Below, one piece after another: positions 33,826 to 42,037 of a stretch of 64,000 nucleotides of DNA. Location of the stretch: NCBI RefSeq assembly GCF_006716695.1, contig NZ_VFPN01000001.1, positions 1-64,000 on the forward strand, written 5' to 3'. A program made the position numbers and the translations under genes. How positions within the stretch are numbered: the stretch's first letter is position 1; each line of letters begins with the position of its first letter. A model generated the notes under the pieces. It was given only the letters and a program-made list of their open reading frames with translations, did not search any database and was not told where the DNA came from. This stretch comes from Klugiella xanthotipulae (lineage in GTDB: Bacteria > Actinomycetota > Actinomycetes > Actinomycetales > Microbacteriaceae).

Positions 33826-34176
33826 TTACCCGCCATGGACGGTTCTCTCGCTGATGTGCTTCCTCACCGTCTTGTGATTCCGCCCCACCCGCTTGGCGAT
33901 GGTCTTGAACCCGAGCCCTTCAGCGTGGAGCTGTCTCCAGGTCGCAATTTCTTCGTCGCTTGGCACAGCAACTCGAGATTCGATGCCTGCCGCGGCAAGG
34001 TGCTTCATGATGGTGTCGCGGCCATGACCGTAGCGCTTCCCTATTTCGCGGGCTGACATCCCTGCGTCGTAGTCGGCGATCATCAGTTTGAGTCGTTCCG
34101 GTGTCACTCGCCTGAGTGTGCGGGTCTTAGGTGCTGGTGTGCTAAGTTTTGGGGCAGCGGGAGCGAATTCAAGCAA
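33826..34176 (-). CDS. small protein with two helix-turn-helix repeats
   Basis: About 116 residues. Two similar HTH segments are seen: VTPERLKLMIADYDAGMSAREIGKRYGHGRDTIMKHLAAAGI and PSDEEIATWRQLHAEGLGFKTIAKRVGRNHKTVRKHI. These resemble resolvase/transposase DNA-binding repeats, so it could be a regulator or the DNA-binding remnant of a recombinase. The start is a TTG with GGGGTGG upstream; the head is proline/alanine-rich. It lies antisense between the ATPase and hsdM. Confidence 0.6.
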   Translation of the reverse strand: MLEFAPAAPKLSTPAPKTRTLRRVTPERLKLMIADYDAGMSAREIGKRYGHGRDTIMKHLAAAGIESRVAVPSDEEIATWRQLHAEGLGFKTIAKRVGRNHKTVRKHISERTVHGG

Positions 34177-34478
34177 CTTCCACCCCTGTTCTATTTTTTC
34201 TGCATGGGACGAGAACAGCCCGACAGAATGCCCCGGAACATCGTTGAAATATCAACGGAGTTCCGGGGTTTTGTTGTTTCTGCAGAACTGTCCGAACCCC
34301 CTTTGGCCGGTATCCCTAGATTGCAGCACATGGTCGTGAAGTGACCTATTCCCTGTTGCATCGCCCATCACGCTTCGGCGTGCGGCGCGGCAGCAGTTCA
34401 GCGTCTGTCGTCACCGGTAGCGTGGATCCCATCGAGCAAACGAACATTTAGCGCACTTTGATGCGCAGGAGAAGACAC
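34177..34478. other. 302-bp gap before hsdM with a terminator and the hsdM leader
   Basis: No gene found. It holds the strong hairpin at 34231-34268 and, near the right end, AGGAG at about 34467, the hsdM ribosome site. No confident promoter hexamers were seen. Confidence 0.5.
34231..34278 (+). terminator. Rho-independent terminator between the type III and type I operons
   Basis: CCCCGGAAC (34231-34239) pairs with GTTCCGGGG (34260-34268); the loop contains an inner CGTTGA/TCAACG pairing; TTTTGTTGTTT follows. It separates the type III/ATPase genes from the type I operon, so the latter has its own promoter. Confidence 0.8.
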
Positions 34479-36047
34479 ATGGCACCAACGTCCAAAGAAG
34501 CCCAACGAGCCCAACTACACAAGACCATCTGGCAGGTCGCAAACGACCTGCGCGGTTCAGTCGATGGGTGGGACTTCAAGACGTACATTCTCGGCATGCT
34601 GTTCTACCGCTTCATTTCCGAAAACCTGAGCAACTACATCAACAAAGGTGAACACGAAACGGGCAACACCGGCTTTGATTTCGCGAAGCTTTCGGACAGC
34701 GACGGCGAATTCGCTCGCGCAGACATCGTGCACGAAAAAGGCTTCTTCATTCTCCCCTCCGAGCTATTCGAAAACGTTCGGGCACGGGCCGCACAAGACG
34801 AAAACCTCAACGAAACACTCGAGACAGTGTTCCGCAACATCGAAGCGTCCGCCGTAGGCAGTGCGAGTGAAGGCGATCTCAAAGGCCTCTTCGATGACTT
34901 GAACGTCAACAGCACGAAGCTCGGCAACACGGTCGCGAAACGCAACGAGAAGCTCGTGAAACTGCTTGCCGAGATCGGCAGGCTCCCGCTCGGTGATTTC
35001 GCCGACAACTCGATCGATCTATTTGGTGACGCATACGAGTTCTTGATGCAGATGTATGCGTCAAGCGCTGGCAAGTCTGGCGGTGAATACTACACCCCGC
35101 AAGAGGTGTCAGAACTTCTGGCGTTCATCACGACGCGCGGCAAGAAGCGCATCAACAAGGTCTACGATCCGGCAGCAGGCTCTGGATCACTGCTGTTGAA
35201 GTTTGCGAAGGTACTCGGCAAGGAAAACGTGGGCGGGTTCTACGGGCAAGAGATCAACCTCACGACCTACAACCTCGCGCGCATCAACATGTTCTTGCAC
35301 GACGTGAACTATGAGAAGTTCGACATTGCTCTCGGCGACACACTCACAGAACCCGCGCACTGGGACGACGAACCGTTCGAAGCAATCGTCTCCAACCCGC
35401 CCTACTCGATTAAGTGGGAGGGTGACGCGAACCCGCTCCTCATCAACGACCCACGGTTTGCGCCTGCCGGTGTGCTCGCCCCGAAATCGAAGGCCGATCT
35501 GGCGTTCACGATGCACATGCTGCACTGGCTAGCGACCGACGGCACCGCTGCGATCGTTGAGTTCCCCGGAGTTCTGTATCGGGGTGGCGCGGAGCGGAAG
35601 ATCCGCAAGTATCTGATCGACAATAACTATGTTGAGGCTGTGATCCAGCTCCCGTCTGATCTGTTCTTCGGCACGACGATCGGCACCTGCATCATTGTGT
35701 TGAAGAAGTCGAAGCACACAGACGATGTGATCTTCGTTGACGCGTCGGCGGAGTTTGTGCGTACAGGCAACAAGAACAAACTGTCGCAAGCGAACCTCGA
35801 CAACATTCTTAACGCACTTGACGAGCGTGCACCGCAAGACCACTTCGCCCAGATCGTGAAGAACAGCGCGATCGCCGAGAACGACTACAACATTGCGGTG
35901 TCGAGCTACGTCGAGCAGGAGGACACTCGCGAGGTGATCGACATCACCGAGTTGAACGCGCGTATCGAGCAGATCGTCGCCCGCCAGTCCGAGCTGCGCA
36001 CCTCGATCGACGCGATCGTCGCCGATCTTGAGGGAGGTACGAAATGA
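34479..36047 (+). CDS. hsdM: type I restriction-modification methylase subunit (HsdM)
   Basis: About 522 residues. N-terminal helical domain (LHKTIWQVANDLRGSVDGWDFKTYILGMLFYRFISE) typical of type I M subunits; GGEYYTPQEVSELL; AdoMet motif I DPAAGSGSLL (residues 230-239); catalytic NPPY (306-309) in IVSNPPYSIKW. It makes N6-methyladenine with HsdS and, with HsdR, restricts. The ATG at 34479 has AGGAG upstream; the frame is open to 34458. Its TGA overlaps an ATG that begins no sensible gene (see 36044). Closest in look to type IC subunits. Confidence 0.95.
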   Translation: MAPTSKEAQRAQLHKTIWQVANDLRGSVDGWDFKTYILGMLFYRFISENLSNYINKGEHETGNTGFDFAKLSDSDGEFARADIVHEKGFFILPSELFENVRARAAQDENLNETLETVFRNIEASAVGSASEGDLKGLFDDLNVNSTKLGNTVAKRNEKLVKLLAEIGRLPLGDFADNSIDLFGDAYEFLMQMYASSAGKSGGEYYTPQEVSELLAFITTRGKKRINKVYDPAAGSGSLLLKFAKVLGKENVGGFYGQEINLTTYNLARINMFLHDVNYEKFDIALGDTLTEPAHWDDEPFEAIVSNPPYSIKWEGDANPLLINDPRFAPAGVLAPKSKADLAFTMHMLHWLATDGTAAIVEFPGVLYRGGAERKIRKYLIDNNYVEAVIQLPSDLFFGTTIGTCIIVLKKSKHTDDVIFVDASAEFVRTGNKNKLSQANLDNILNALDERAPQDHFAQIVKNSAIAENDYNIAVSSYVEQEDTREVIDITELNARIEQIVARQSELRTSIDAIVADLEGGTK

Positions 36048-36231
36048 CGAACGCCTCAGATCAGGGAGCTGTTCTCGGCCGAGCTACTGGCAAACTCGCG
36101 CGAAGGGCAACTGTTCGGAATCTCCGAACAGTTCGAGCTGAGGTCAACCGAACTGTCAAGAATTCCTTGACCGTTGGTACTGGGGCAAGGTGTGGGAAAT
36201 CCCGACAGGTTCAGCAGAGAGAGATTTGCTC
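36044..36231 (+). pseudogene. frameshifted gene remnant between hsdM and mrr
   Basis: An ATG overlapping the hsdM stop opens a 63-codon frame that is arginine-rich and unnatural. Protein-like sequence appears instead in two other frames in turn: about 36063-36167 reads RELFSAELLANSREGQ...FELRSTELSRIP before a stop, and about 36157-36231 reads QEFLDRWYWGKVWEIPTGSAERDLL, running into the mrr-like gene. This pattern fits a short gene broken by two frameshifts. I cannot name the parent. Confidence 0.5.
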
Positions 36232-37155
36232 ATGACAGAAATGCCGACTTGGGAATGGTTCATGACTCCGACGCTGCGTGTGCTCAGCGATGGTGTTGTT
36301 CGGCACTGGCGTGAGTTTCAGCCTCTTGTCGCTGACGCAGCAAAGCTCACCCCAGAGCAAAAGACTGAGATGCTGCCATCTGGCAATCAGCTTAAGTACC
36401 AGAACCGCATCGGCTGGGGTGTTTCGTTTCTGACGAATGTAGGTGCTCTCGAACGCCCGAAGCGGGGACACTACCAGATCACGGAAGCTGGGAAGGAATT
36501 GCTTGCGCGCTTTCCCAATGGCGTTCTGGAACGCGACATCAAAGCGCTCGGTGCAGACTCGAACTCGCCGATCCGCATTTACCAGTCCACTGGGCCGCGC
36601 ACAAAGGCCAGTCAGGAGACCGTCGAAGTTGAAGAATCATCGTTGACGCCGATTGAGCAAGTGCAGAGTGGTATCGAACGCATCCATGAGGAAGTGGCGA
36701 CTGAGCTGTTGGAACGCCTCCGCGGCAAGGAGCCTGGCTTCTTCGAACACGCGGTCGTCGACCTTTTGCTCGCTATGGGTTATGGCGGAACCACCGGGGC
36801 GGGTAGTGTTACGCAGCTCAGCAACGATGGCGGCATCGACGGCGTGATTGATCAAGACATTCTCGGACTCAATCGCGTTTACATTCAGGCCAAGCGTTAC
36901 GCCGAGGGTAATGCGGTGGGGCGTCCGGATCTGCAGGCGTTTGTGGGGGCTCTCGCTGGCAAGGCAGACAGCGGTGTATTCATCACGACGAGCCATTTCT
37001 CGGAGCATGCGAGCAGGTACGTGCATACGGTTCCGACACGTATCATTCTCATCGATGGCAAGCGACTCACAAGCCTCATGATTCGCTACGGTGTTGGCGT
37101 GCAGGTCAAAGAAACCTACAAGGTCGTCGAGATCGACGAGGACTTCTTCGCATGA
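36232..37155 (+). CDS. mrr: Mrr-family restriction endonuclease within the type I operon
   Basis: About 307 residues. N-terminal winged-helix Mrr_N domain (LRVLSDGVVRHWREFQPLVADAAKLTPEQKTEMLPSGNQLKYQNRIGWGVSFLTNVGALERPKRGHYQIT) and C-terminal Mrr_cat nuclease: FFEHAVVDLLLAMGYGG, GGIDGVID with D203, then VYIQAKRY giving Q219 and K221 of the D-QxK site. Mrr cleaves methylated DNA and can also be activated by foreign type III methylases in E. coli, a relevant neighbour here. ATG at 36232 is preferred; the stop overlaps the hsdS ATG (ATGA). Confidence 0.88.
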   Translation: MTEMPTWEWFMTPTLRVLSDGVVRHWREFQPLVADAAKLTPEQKTEMLPSGNQLKYQNRIGWGVSFLTNVGALERPKRGHYQITEAGKELLARFPNGVLERDIKALGADSNSPIRIYQSTGPRTKASQETVEVEESSLTPIEQVQSGIERIHEEVATELLERLRGKEPGFFEHAVVDLLLAMGYGGTTGAGSVTQLSNDGGIDGVIDQDILGLNRVYIQAKRYAEGNAVGRPDLQAFVGALAGKADSGVFITTSHFSEHASRYVHTVPTRIILIDGKRLTSLMIRYGVGVQVKETYKVVEIDEDFFA

Positions 37156-38315
37156 GCCGCATTGACGAGTTGATCGCGCAGCACTGCCCTGACGGGGTGG
37201 AACACTTTGTGCTGGGCACTGTCGTAAAGTACTCCACCACAAGGGTGGATGCAGAAGAACTCGACGAGACAAGTTTTGTTGGTGTTGATAACCTCCTGCC
37301 CAACAAAGCCGGGAAAGTCTCTGCCACGTATCTTCCCAATACCGCTCGATTGACCGCGTACGTCTCAGGTGACGTGCTCATCGGAAACATACGCCCTTAT
37401 CTCAAGAAGATCTGGCTTGCCACGGGAAGCGGCGGCTGTAGCGGCGATGTCTTGGCTATTCGTATCGTTCAGGATTTCAGCGAGCGGCTTGACTCAGGAT
37501 TTTTGTTCTACATACTCTCCTCGGATGGCTTCTTCGCGTACAACATGCAGAACGCGAAAGGCGCAAAGATGCCGCGCGGTAACAAAGAAGCGATTATGAA
37601 TTATCGGGTGCCGGTGCCGCCGCTTGCGGTGCAGCGGGAGATCGTGCGAATTCTTGATATGTTCACGGAGCTGGAAGCGGAGCTGGAAGCGGAGCTGGAA
37701 GCGGAGCTGGAAGCCCGCAAACAACAGTACGAGCACTATCGTGGATCGTTGCTCGATTTCGGCGACGACGTTGAGCAGGTGCCGCTCGGGGAGATCGCAA
37801 CGATCGGTACGGGCAGTCACGACACAAAAGATGCGATCAATGAAGGGGCGTATGCCTTCTTTGCGCGTGGCCGCGAGCCTCTTCGCCTGAACTCGTTTGA
37901 CTTCGAAGACACCGCGGTCATTACTGCCGGAGATGGTGTAGGTGTCGGCAAGGTGTTCCACTATGTCAGCGGGAAGTACGCGCTGCACCAACGTGCGTAT
38001 CGAATCGTGCCGAACGTTGGTATCGAGCCTCGCTACATCTATCACTATCTCGTATCAAGTTTTGCACGGTACCTTGAACGCACTTCTGTGCATGCGTCCG
38101 TGACGTCACTGAGGCGGCCAATGTTCCTGACCTGCCCTGTCCCGCTACCTTCGATTGAGGAGCAGCGGCGCATCGTCGCGATTTTGGACAAGTTTGATTC
38201 GTTGGTGAATGACTTGTCGGTGGGGCTTCCGGCGGAGCTTGCCTCGCGGCGGCAGCAGTACGAGCATTACCGTGACCGGTTGCTCACGTTCAAAGAACTG
38301 GAGGTGGCAGCATGA
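37152..38315 (+). CDS. hsdS: type I specificity subunit (HsdS)
   Basis: 387 residues with two target-recognition domains. The first covers about 15-165 and the second about 205-350; each ends in a conserved helix: VPPLAVQREIVRILDMFTELEAEL... and PLPSIEEQRRIVAILDKFDSLVNDL, both followed by RRQQYEHYRD/RKQQYEHYRG. The linker between them carries four copies of a four-residue repeat (ELEA) at DNA positions 37668-37715. In EcoR124I-type enzymes the number of such 12-bp repeats sets the spacer length in the bipartite target. ATGA overlaps on both sides link it to mrr and hsdR. Confidence 0.95.
   Translation: MSRIDELIAQHCPDGVEHFVLGTVVKYSTTRVDAEELDETSFVGVDNLLPNKAGKVSATYLPNTARLTAYVSGDVLIGNIRPYLKKIWLATGSGGCSGDVLAIRIVQDFSERLDSGFLFYILSSDGFFAYNMQNAKGAKMPRGNKEAIMNYRVPVPPLAVQREIVRILDMFTELEAELEAELEAELEARKQQYEHYRGSLLDFGDDVEQVPLGEIATIGTGSHDTKDAINEGAYAFFARGREPLRLNSFDFEDTAVITAGDGVGVGKVFHYVSGKYALHQRAYRIVPNVGIEPRYIYHYLVSSFARYLERTSVHASVTSLRRPMFLTCPVPLPSIEEQRRIVAILDKFDSLVNDLSVGLPAELASRRQQYEHYRDRLLTFKELEVAA
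37668..37715 (+). repeat. four 12-bp repeats in the hsdS central spacer
   Basis: GAGCTGGAAGCG is repeated four times, the last copy ending in C. It keeps frame at any copy number and encodes ELEA, extending the helix between the two recognition domains. Confidence 0.95.
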
Positions 38316-41300
38316 ATCAGCATCCCAAAAACTACGACATTGTCGCGTTCGGTGGTGAGCAGACCGTTGTCGTCGAGTACACACCGGATCCGCGTGATCA
38401 AGCGAGCTATCAGTCCGAGGCGCAACTCGAAGCTGAGTTCATCAAGCAGCTGCAAACCCAAGCGTATGAGTACGTGAACATCACGAGCGAAGCTGAACTT
38501 GTCGCGAACCTGCGGGTGCAGCTCGAAGCGCTCAACGACTACCAGTTCAGCGACACCGAGTGGAAGCAGTTCTTTGAGACGCGAATCGCGAGTGCCGGTG
38601 ACGGGATCGTCGAAAAGACCGTGCGCATGCAAGAAGACCACGTGCAGCTCCTCACCCGAGACGACGGCACGACGAAGAACATTTCGCTGATCGATAAGCA
38701 GCACATCCACAGCAACCGCCTGCAGGTCATCAACCAGTACGCCGTAGATCGCGGGCATGGGGAAACTGGGCACAGTGGCGGAGCGAACTACTCAAACCGG
38801 TACGACGTGACCGTGCTCGTCAACGGCCTGCCGATGGTGCACATCGAGCTCAAACGTCGCGGGGTGCCGATTCGTGAGGCGTTCAACCAGATCGACCGCT
38901 ACCAGCGCGACAGCTTCTGGGCAGGCAGTGGCCTTTTCGATTACGTGCAACTGTTCGTCAGCTCAAACGGCACCCAGACGAAGTACTACTCCAACACCAC
39001 CCGCCGCCAGCACATCAACGACCAGACCGGGGCGAGGCGTTCAAAGAAGACGTCCAACTCGTTCGAATTCACCTCGTGGTGGGCTGACGCAAAGAACACC
39101 CCCATTCTTGATCTGACCGCGTTCGCGAAAACGTTCTTCGCGAAACACTCCCTGCTCAGCATTCTCACCCGCTACTGCGTACTCACGAGCGACCGGTTGC
39201 TGCTCGTCATGCGCCCGTACCAGATCGTCGCGACCGAAAAGATTCTGCAGAAAATCGACATCTCCACCAACTACAACACCCTGGGGAGTATCGCCGCGGG
39301 CGGGTATGTGTGGCATACCACCGGATCCGGAAAGACACTCACCAGTTTCAAAACCGCGCAGCTCGCCTCCCGTCTCGACAGCGTCGACAAGGTCATTTTT
39401 GTGGTGGATCGTAAAGACCTCGACTACCAGACGATGAAAGAGTATGACCGCTTCGAAAAGGGAGCTGCGAACTCGAACACGTCAACGGCGGTGCTGAAGC
39501 GGCAGTTGGAAGACCCGTCGAAGAAGATCATTATTACGACGATTCAGAAGCTCTCTACCTTCATCGCGGGCAACAAGCAGCATGAGGTGTATGGCGGGCA
39601 TGTGGTGCTGATCTTTGATGAGTGTCACCGTTCGCAGTTTGGTGACATGCACACCGCGATCACGAAAGCGTTCAAACGGTACAACCTGTTTGGGTTTACC
39701 GGCACGCCGATCTTTGCCGAGAACTCCTCAGGTGGTGGCAACCCGCAATTGCGGACCACAGAGCAGGCGTTCGGTGACAAGCTGCACACGTACACGATTG
39801 TGGATGCGATCACGGACAAGAACGTGCTGCCGTTCCGCATCGACTACGTCAACACCATCAAGGTCGGCAACGTCGGCGACAAACAAGTCTCGGCGATTGA
39901 CACCGAGACCGCACTGCTCGCCCCCGTACGCGTATCGCAGGTGGTCTCGTACATTCGGGAGCACTTCGATCAGAAGACAAAACGCAGCGAGGGGTACGCG
40001 CTCGGTGAGCGGCGGGTGCGTGGCTTCAACTCGTTGTTCGCGACGGCTTCGATCACCGCCGCGCGTAGCTACTACCTCGAGTTTCAGCGGCAGCAAGCTG
40101 GGCTTGTGCCGGATCAGCGGTTGAAGGTTGCGACGATCTTCTCGTACGCGGCGAACCCGGACACCGAAGACGGGATGCTGGATGAGGAAGGCTTTGAGAC
40201 GGATGCGCTGACTGGCGATGCGCGGGCATTCCTTGAGGGTGCGATCGCGGACTACAACGCGATGTTTGGTGTCAGCTACGACACGAGTGCTGACGGGTTT
40301 CAGAACTACTACAAAGACCTGTCTCAGCGGCTTAAGACCCGTGAACTTGATCTCGTGATTGTCGTGAATATGTTCTTGACCGGGTTTGACGCGACGACGA
40401 TGAACACGCTGTGGGTGGATAAGAACCTGAAGAGTCACGGCCTGATCCAGGCGTACTCCCGCACCAACCGGATCCTGAACTCCGTTAAGACCTACGGAAA
40501 TATTGTCGCGTTCCGTGATCTTGAGGCTGCAACGAATGACGCGATCGCTCTGTTTGGGAACAAGCACGCCACCGGGATCGTGCTGCTGAAACCGTACCGC
40601 GACTACTTCGAGGAGTATTCGGAGAAAGTCACTGCCCTGCTGGCCCAATATGTGCCGGGTGAATTGATTGTCGGTGAGGATGAGCAGCGGGCGTTCGCCA
40701 GGTTGTACGGCGATATCTTGCGGCTGCGGAACATTCTGACGTCGTTTGATGACTTCGCCGCCGATGAAATACTCACGGAGCGTGACCGGCAAGACTTCCA
40801 GTCGACGTATCTTGATCTCTGGAACGAGCGGAAGAAAGCCGCCGGGAGTGAAAAGGAAAGCATCGCCGATGACGTGGTGTTTGAGATTGAGCTGATCAAA
40901 CAGGTTGAGATCAACGTTGACTACATTTTGATGCTCGTGCAAAAGTACCGCGACGAACGCGGCGACGGCGACGATGTTGAGCTGCGCGCTGGCATTTCGC
41001 GGGCGATCGACTCGAGCCCTACCCTACGCAACAAGAAGGATCTGATCGAGAACTTCGTGGACTCGGTGTCGGTGACCGGCGAGATCGATGCTGAGTGGCG
41101 AGCGTATGTCGCGACTGAGCGTGAGCGGGAGCTGGCGGCGATTATCGCGGCAGAGTCGCTGCGCGAGGAAGAGACTGAGCGGTTTATGGCGGCGGCGTTC
41201 CGCGATGGGGTTTTGCGTACGAGTGGTGTCGAGATCACCCGCGTGCTGCCGCCCGTGTCGCGCTTCGCCCGCAGCGGTGGTCACGGTGAGAAAAAGCAGC

Positions 41301-41371
41301 GCGTGGTTGAGTTGCTGCAGGCGTTCTTTGAACGGTTTAGTGGGTTGGGCGGAGGAGGCAGCAATGCCTAA
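38312..41371 (+). CDS. hsdR: type I restriction subunit (HsdR)
   Basis: 1019 residues. An N-terminal PD-(D/E)XK nuclease (YDVTVLVNGLPMVHIELKRRG: D165, E179, K181) precedes the motor: WHTTGSGKTLTSF (K341), DECHRSQFG (from D436), GFTGTPIFAE, and MFLTGFDATTMNTLWVDKNLKSHGLIQAYSRTNR. The C-terminus is helical for docking on HsdM. The ATG overlaps hsdS (ATGA). The stop lies 5 bp inside the downstream gene. Confidence 0.95.
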   Translation: MNQHPKNYDIVAFGGEQTVVVEYTPDPRDQASYQSEAQLEAEFIKQLQTQAYEYVNITSEAELVANLRVQLEALNDYQFSDTEWKQFFETRIASAGDGIVEKTVRMQEDHVQLLTRDDGTTKNISLIDKQHIHSNRLQVINQYAVDRGHGETGHSGGANYSNRYDVTVLVNGLPMVHIELKRRGVPIREAFNQIDRYQRDSFWAGSGLFDYVQLFVSSNGTQTKYYSNTTRRQHINDQTGARRSKKTSNSFEFTSWWADAKNTPILDLTAFAKTFFAKHSLLSILTRYCVLTSDRLLLVMRPYQIVATEKILQKIDISTNYNTLGSIAAGGYVWHTTGSGKTLTSFKTAQLASRLDSVDKVIFVVDRKDLDYQTMKEYDRFEKGAANSNTSTAVLKRQLEDPSKKIIITTIQKLSTFIAGNKQHEVYGGHVVLIFDECHRSQFGDMHTAITKAFKRYNLFGFTGTPIFAENSSGGGNPQLRTTEQAFGDKLHTYTIVDAITDKNVLPFRIDYVNTIKVGNVGDKQVSAIDTETALLAPVRVSQVVSYIREHFDQKTKRSEGYALGERRVRGFNSLFATASITAARSYYLEFQRQQAGLVPDQRLKVATIFSYAANPDTEDGMLDEEGFETDALTGDARAFLEGAIADYNAMFGVSYDTSADGFQNYYKDLSQRLKTRELDLVIVVNMFLTGFDATTMNTLWVDKNLKSHGLIQAYSRTNRILNSVKTYGNIVAFRDLEAATNDAIALFGNKHATGIVLLKPYRDYFEEYSEKVTALLAQYVPGELIVGEDEQRAFARLYGDILRLRNILTSFDDFAADEILTERDRQDFQSTYLDLWNERKKAAGSEKESIADDVVFEIELIKQVEINVDYILMLVQKYRDERGDGDDVELRAGISRAIDSSPTLRNKKDLIENFVDSVSVTGEIDAEWRAYVATERERELAAIIAAESLREEETERFMAAAFRDGVLRTSGVEITRVLPPVSRFARSGGHGEKKQRVVELLQAFFERFSGLGGGGSNA

Positions 41372-41816
41372 TGTCGAATACGCGAGCTTCGGGGGTGGTG
41401 TTTACGAAGTACGCGAGCTTCACAGAGACAGTCAAGACGATTCAAATCGCTTCTTTGACCAGCTCTACAAGGTGCAAAACCAGGAGAAGACCGACTTCGA
41501 CTACGTGCTGTTTGACTCTGGCACCGAAGAGACGTTCGCGAAGAAGCTTGATGCTCGCGAAGATATCAAGATATTCATGAAGCTCCCGGCGAAGTTCAAG
41601 ATCGACACCCCCGTCGGGCCATACAACCCAGACTGGGCGATCGTGAAGCACGAGGACGGCGCTGACCGCATCTACATGATCCGCGAGACCAAGAGCACTT
41701 CGAACGTAGAACTGCTCCGCCCCACCGAAAAAGCCAAGATCAATGCCGCAACCGAACACTTCAAGGCCCTGAATATCGACTACGCAAAGTCATCCCCGGA
41801 AGGCTGGAATCTATGA
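41364..41816 (+). CDS. stand-alone type III Res nuclease-domain protein
   Basis: 150 residues from an ATG with GGAGGAGG just upstream, overlapping the end of hsdR by 8 bp. Residues 1-30 resemble the corresponding part of Res at low identity; from about residue 31 the protein is nearly identical to the last 120 residues of Res and keeps the nuclease residues D90 (NPDW), E108 and K110 (RETK). It lacks any helicase. It could be the intact 3' end of a second, mostly lost res gene, or a functional domain protein cotranscribed with the type I genes. A fortuitous good ribosome site cannot be excluded, though it is strong. Confidence 0.65.
   Translation: MPNVEYASFGGGVYEVRELHRDSQDDSNRFFDQLYKVQNQEKTDFDYVLFDSGTEETFAKKLDAREDIKIFMKLPAKFKIDTPVGPYNPDWAIVKHEDGADRIYMIRETKSTSNVELLRPTEKAKINAATEHFKALNIDYAKSSPEGWNL
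41455..41816 (+). repeat. direct repeat copy B of the res 3' end
   Basis: Pairs with 31234-31595. The near-identity starts sharply at TTGACCAGCTC and stops at the stop codon, after which the sequences differ. Confidence 0.9.
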
Positions 41817-41866
41817 GGATAGAAAACCTTAGGAAGTTCGTTAATGCGGGAGGTCATAGCGCCTAA
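41813..41866 (+). pseudogene. 17-codon stub following the Res-like domain gene
   Basis: An ATG overlapping the preceding stop (ATGA), exactly like the start of the ATPase gene after res, opens MRIENLRKFVNAGGHSA and then stops. The start resembles the N-terminus of an AAA ATPase and may be what is left of a partner gene. Too short to be sure. Confidence 0.3.
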
Positions 41867-42000
41867 TGGCAACAGTACCCTATTCGGTCCGGAGCTTCAA
41901 AGCTCTCGCGGAGCGGGAGTCACGACGAGGGGCAGACCTATCTCGCACAGTTCCTGCCGTAAAAAAGGCTGTTGCTGATCTCCATGCAAGGCGAGAGCAA
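41866..42000 (+). pseudogene. 45-codon gene fragment cut by the IS element
   Basis: The ATG overlaps the stop of the stub (TAATG). It encodes MATVPYSVRSFKALAERE... for 45 residues and then runs into the IS left end. No family recognised. The rest of the gene is not found on the other side of the IS. Confidence 0.4.
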
Positions 42001-42037
42001 TGGTTTGGCCTGGGTTTAGTTCCGACTATTTTGTTCA

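Noticed and set aside
39728-40942. 404-codon minus-strand frame opposite hsdR
   Set aside because: It lies wholly within the helicase region of hsdR and contains no motif.
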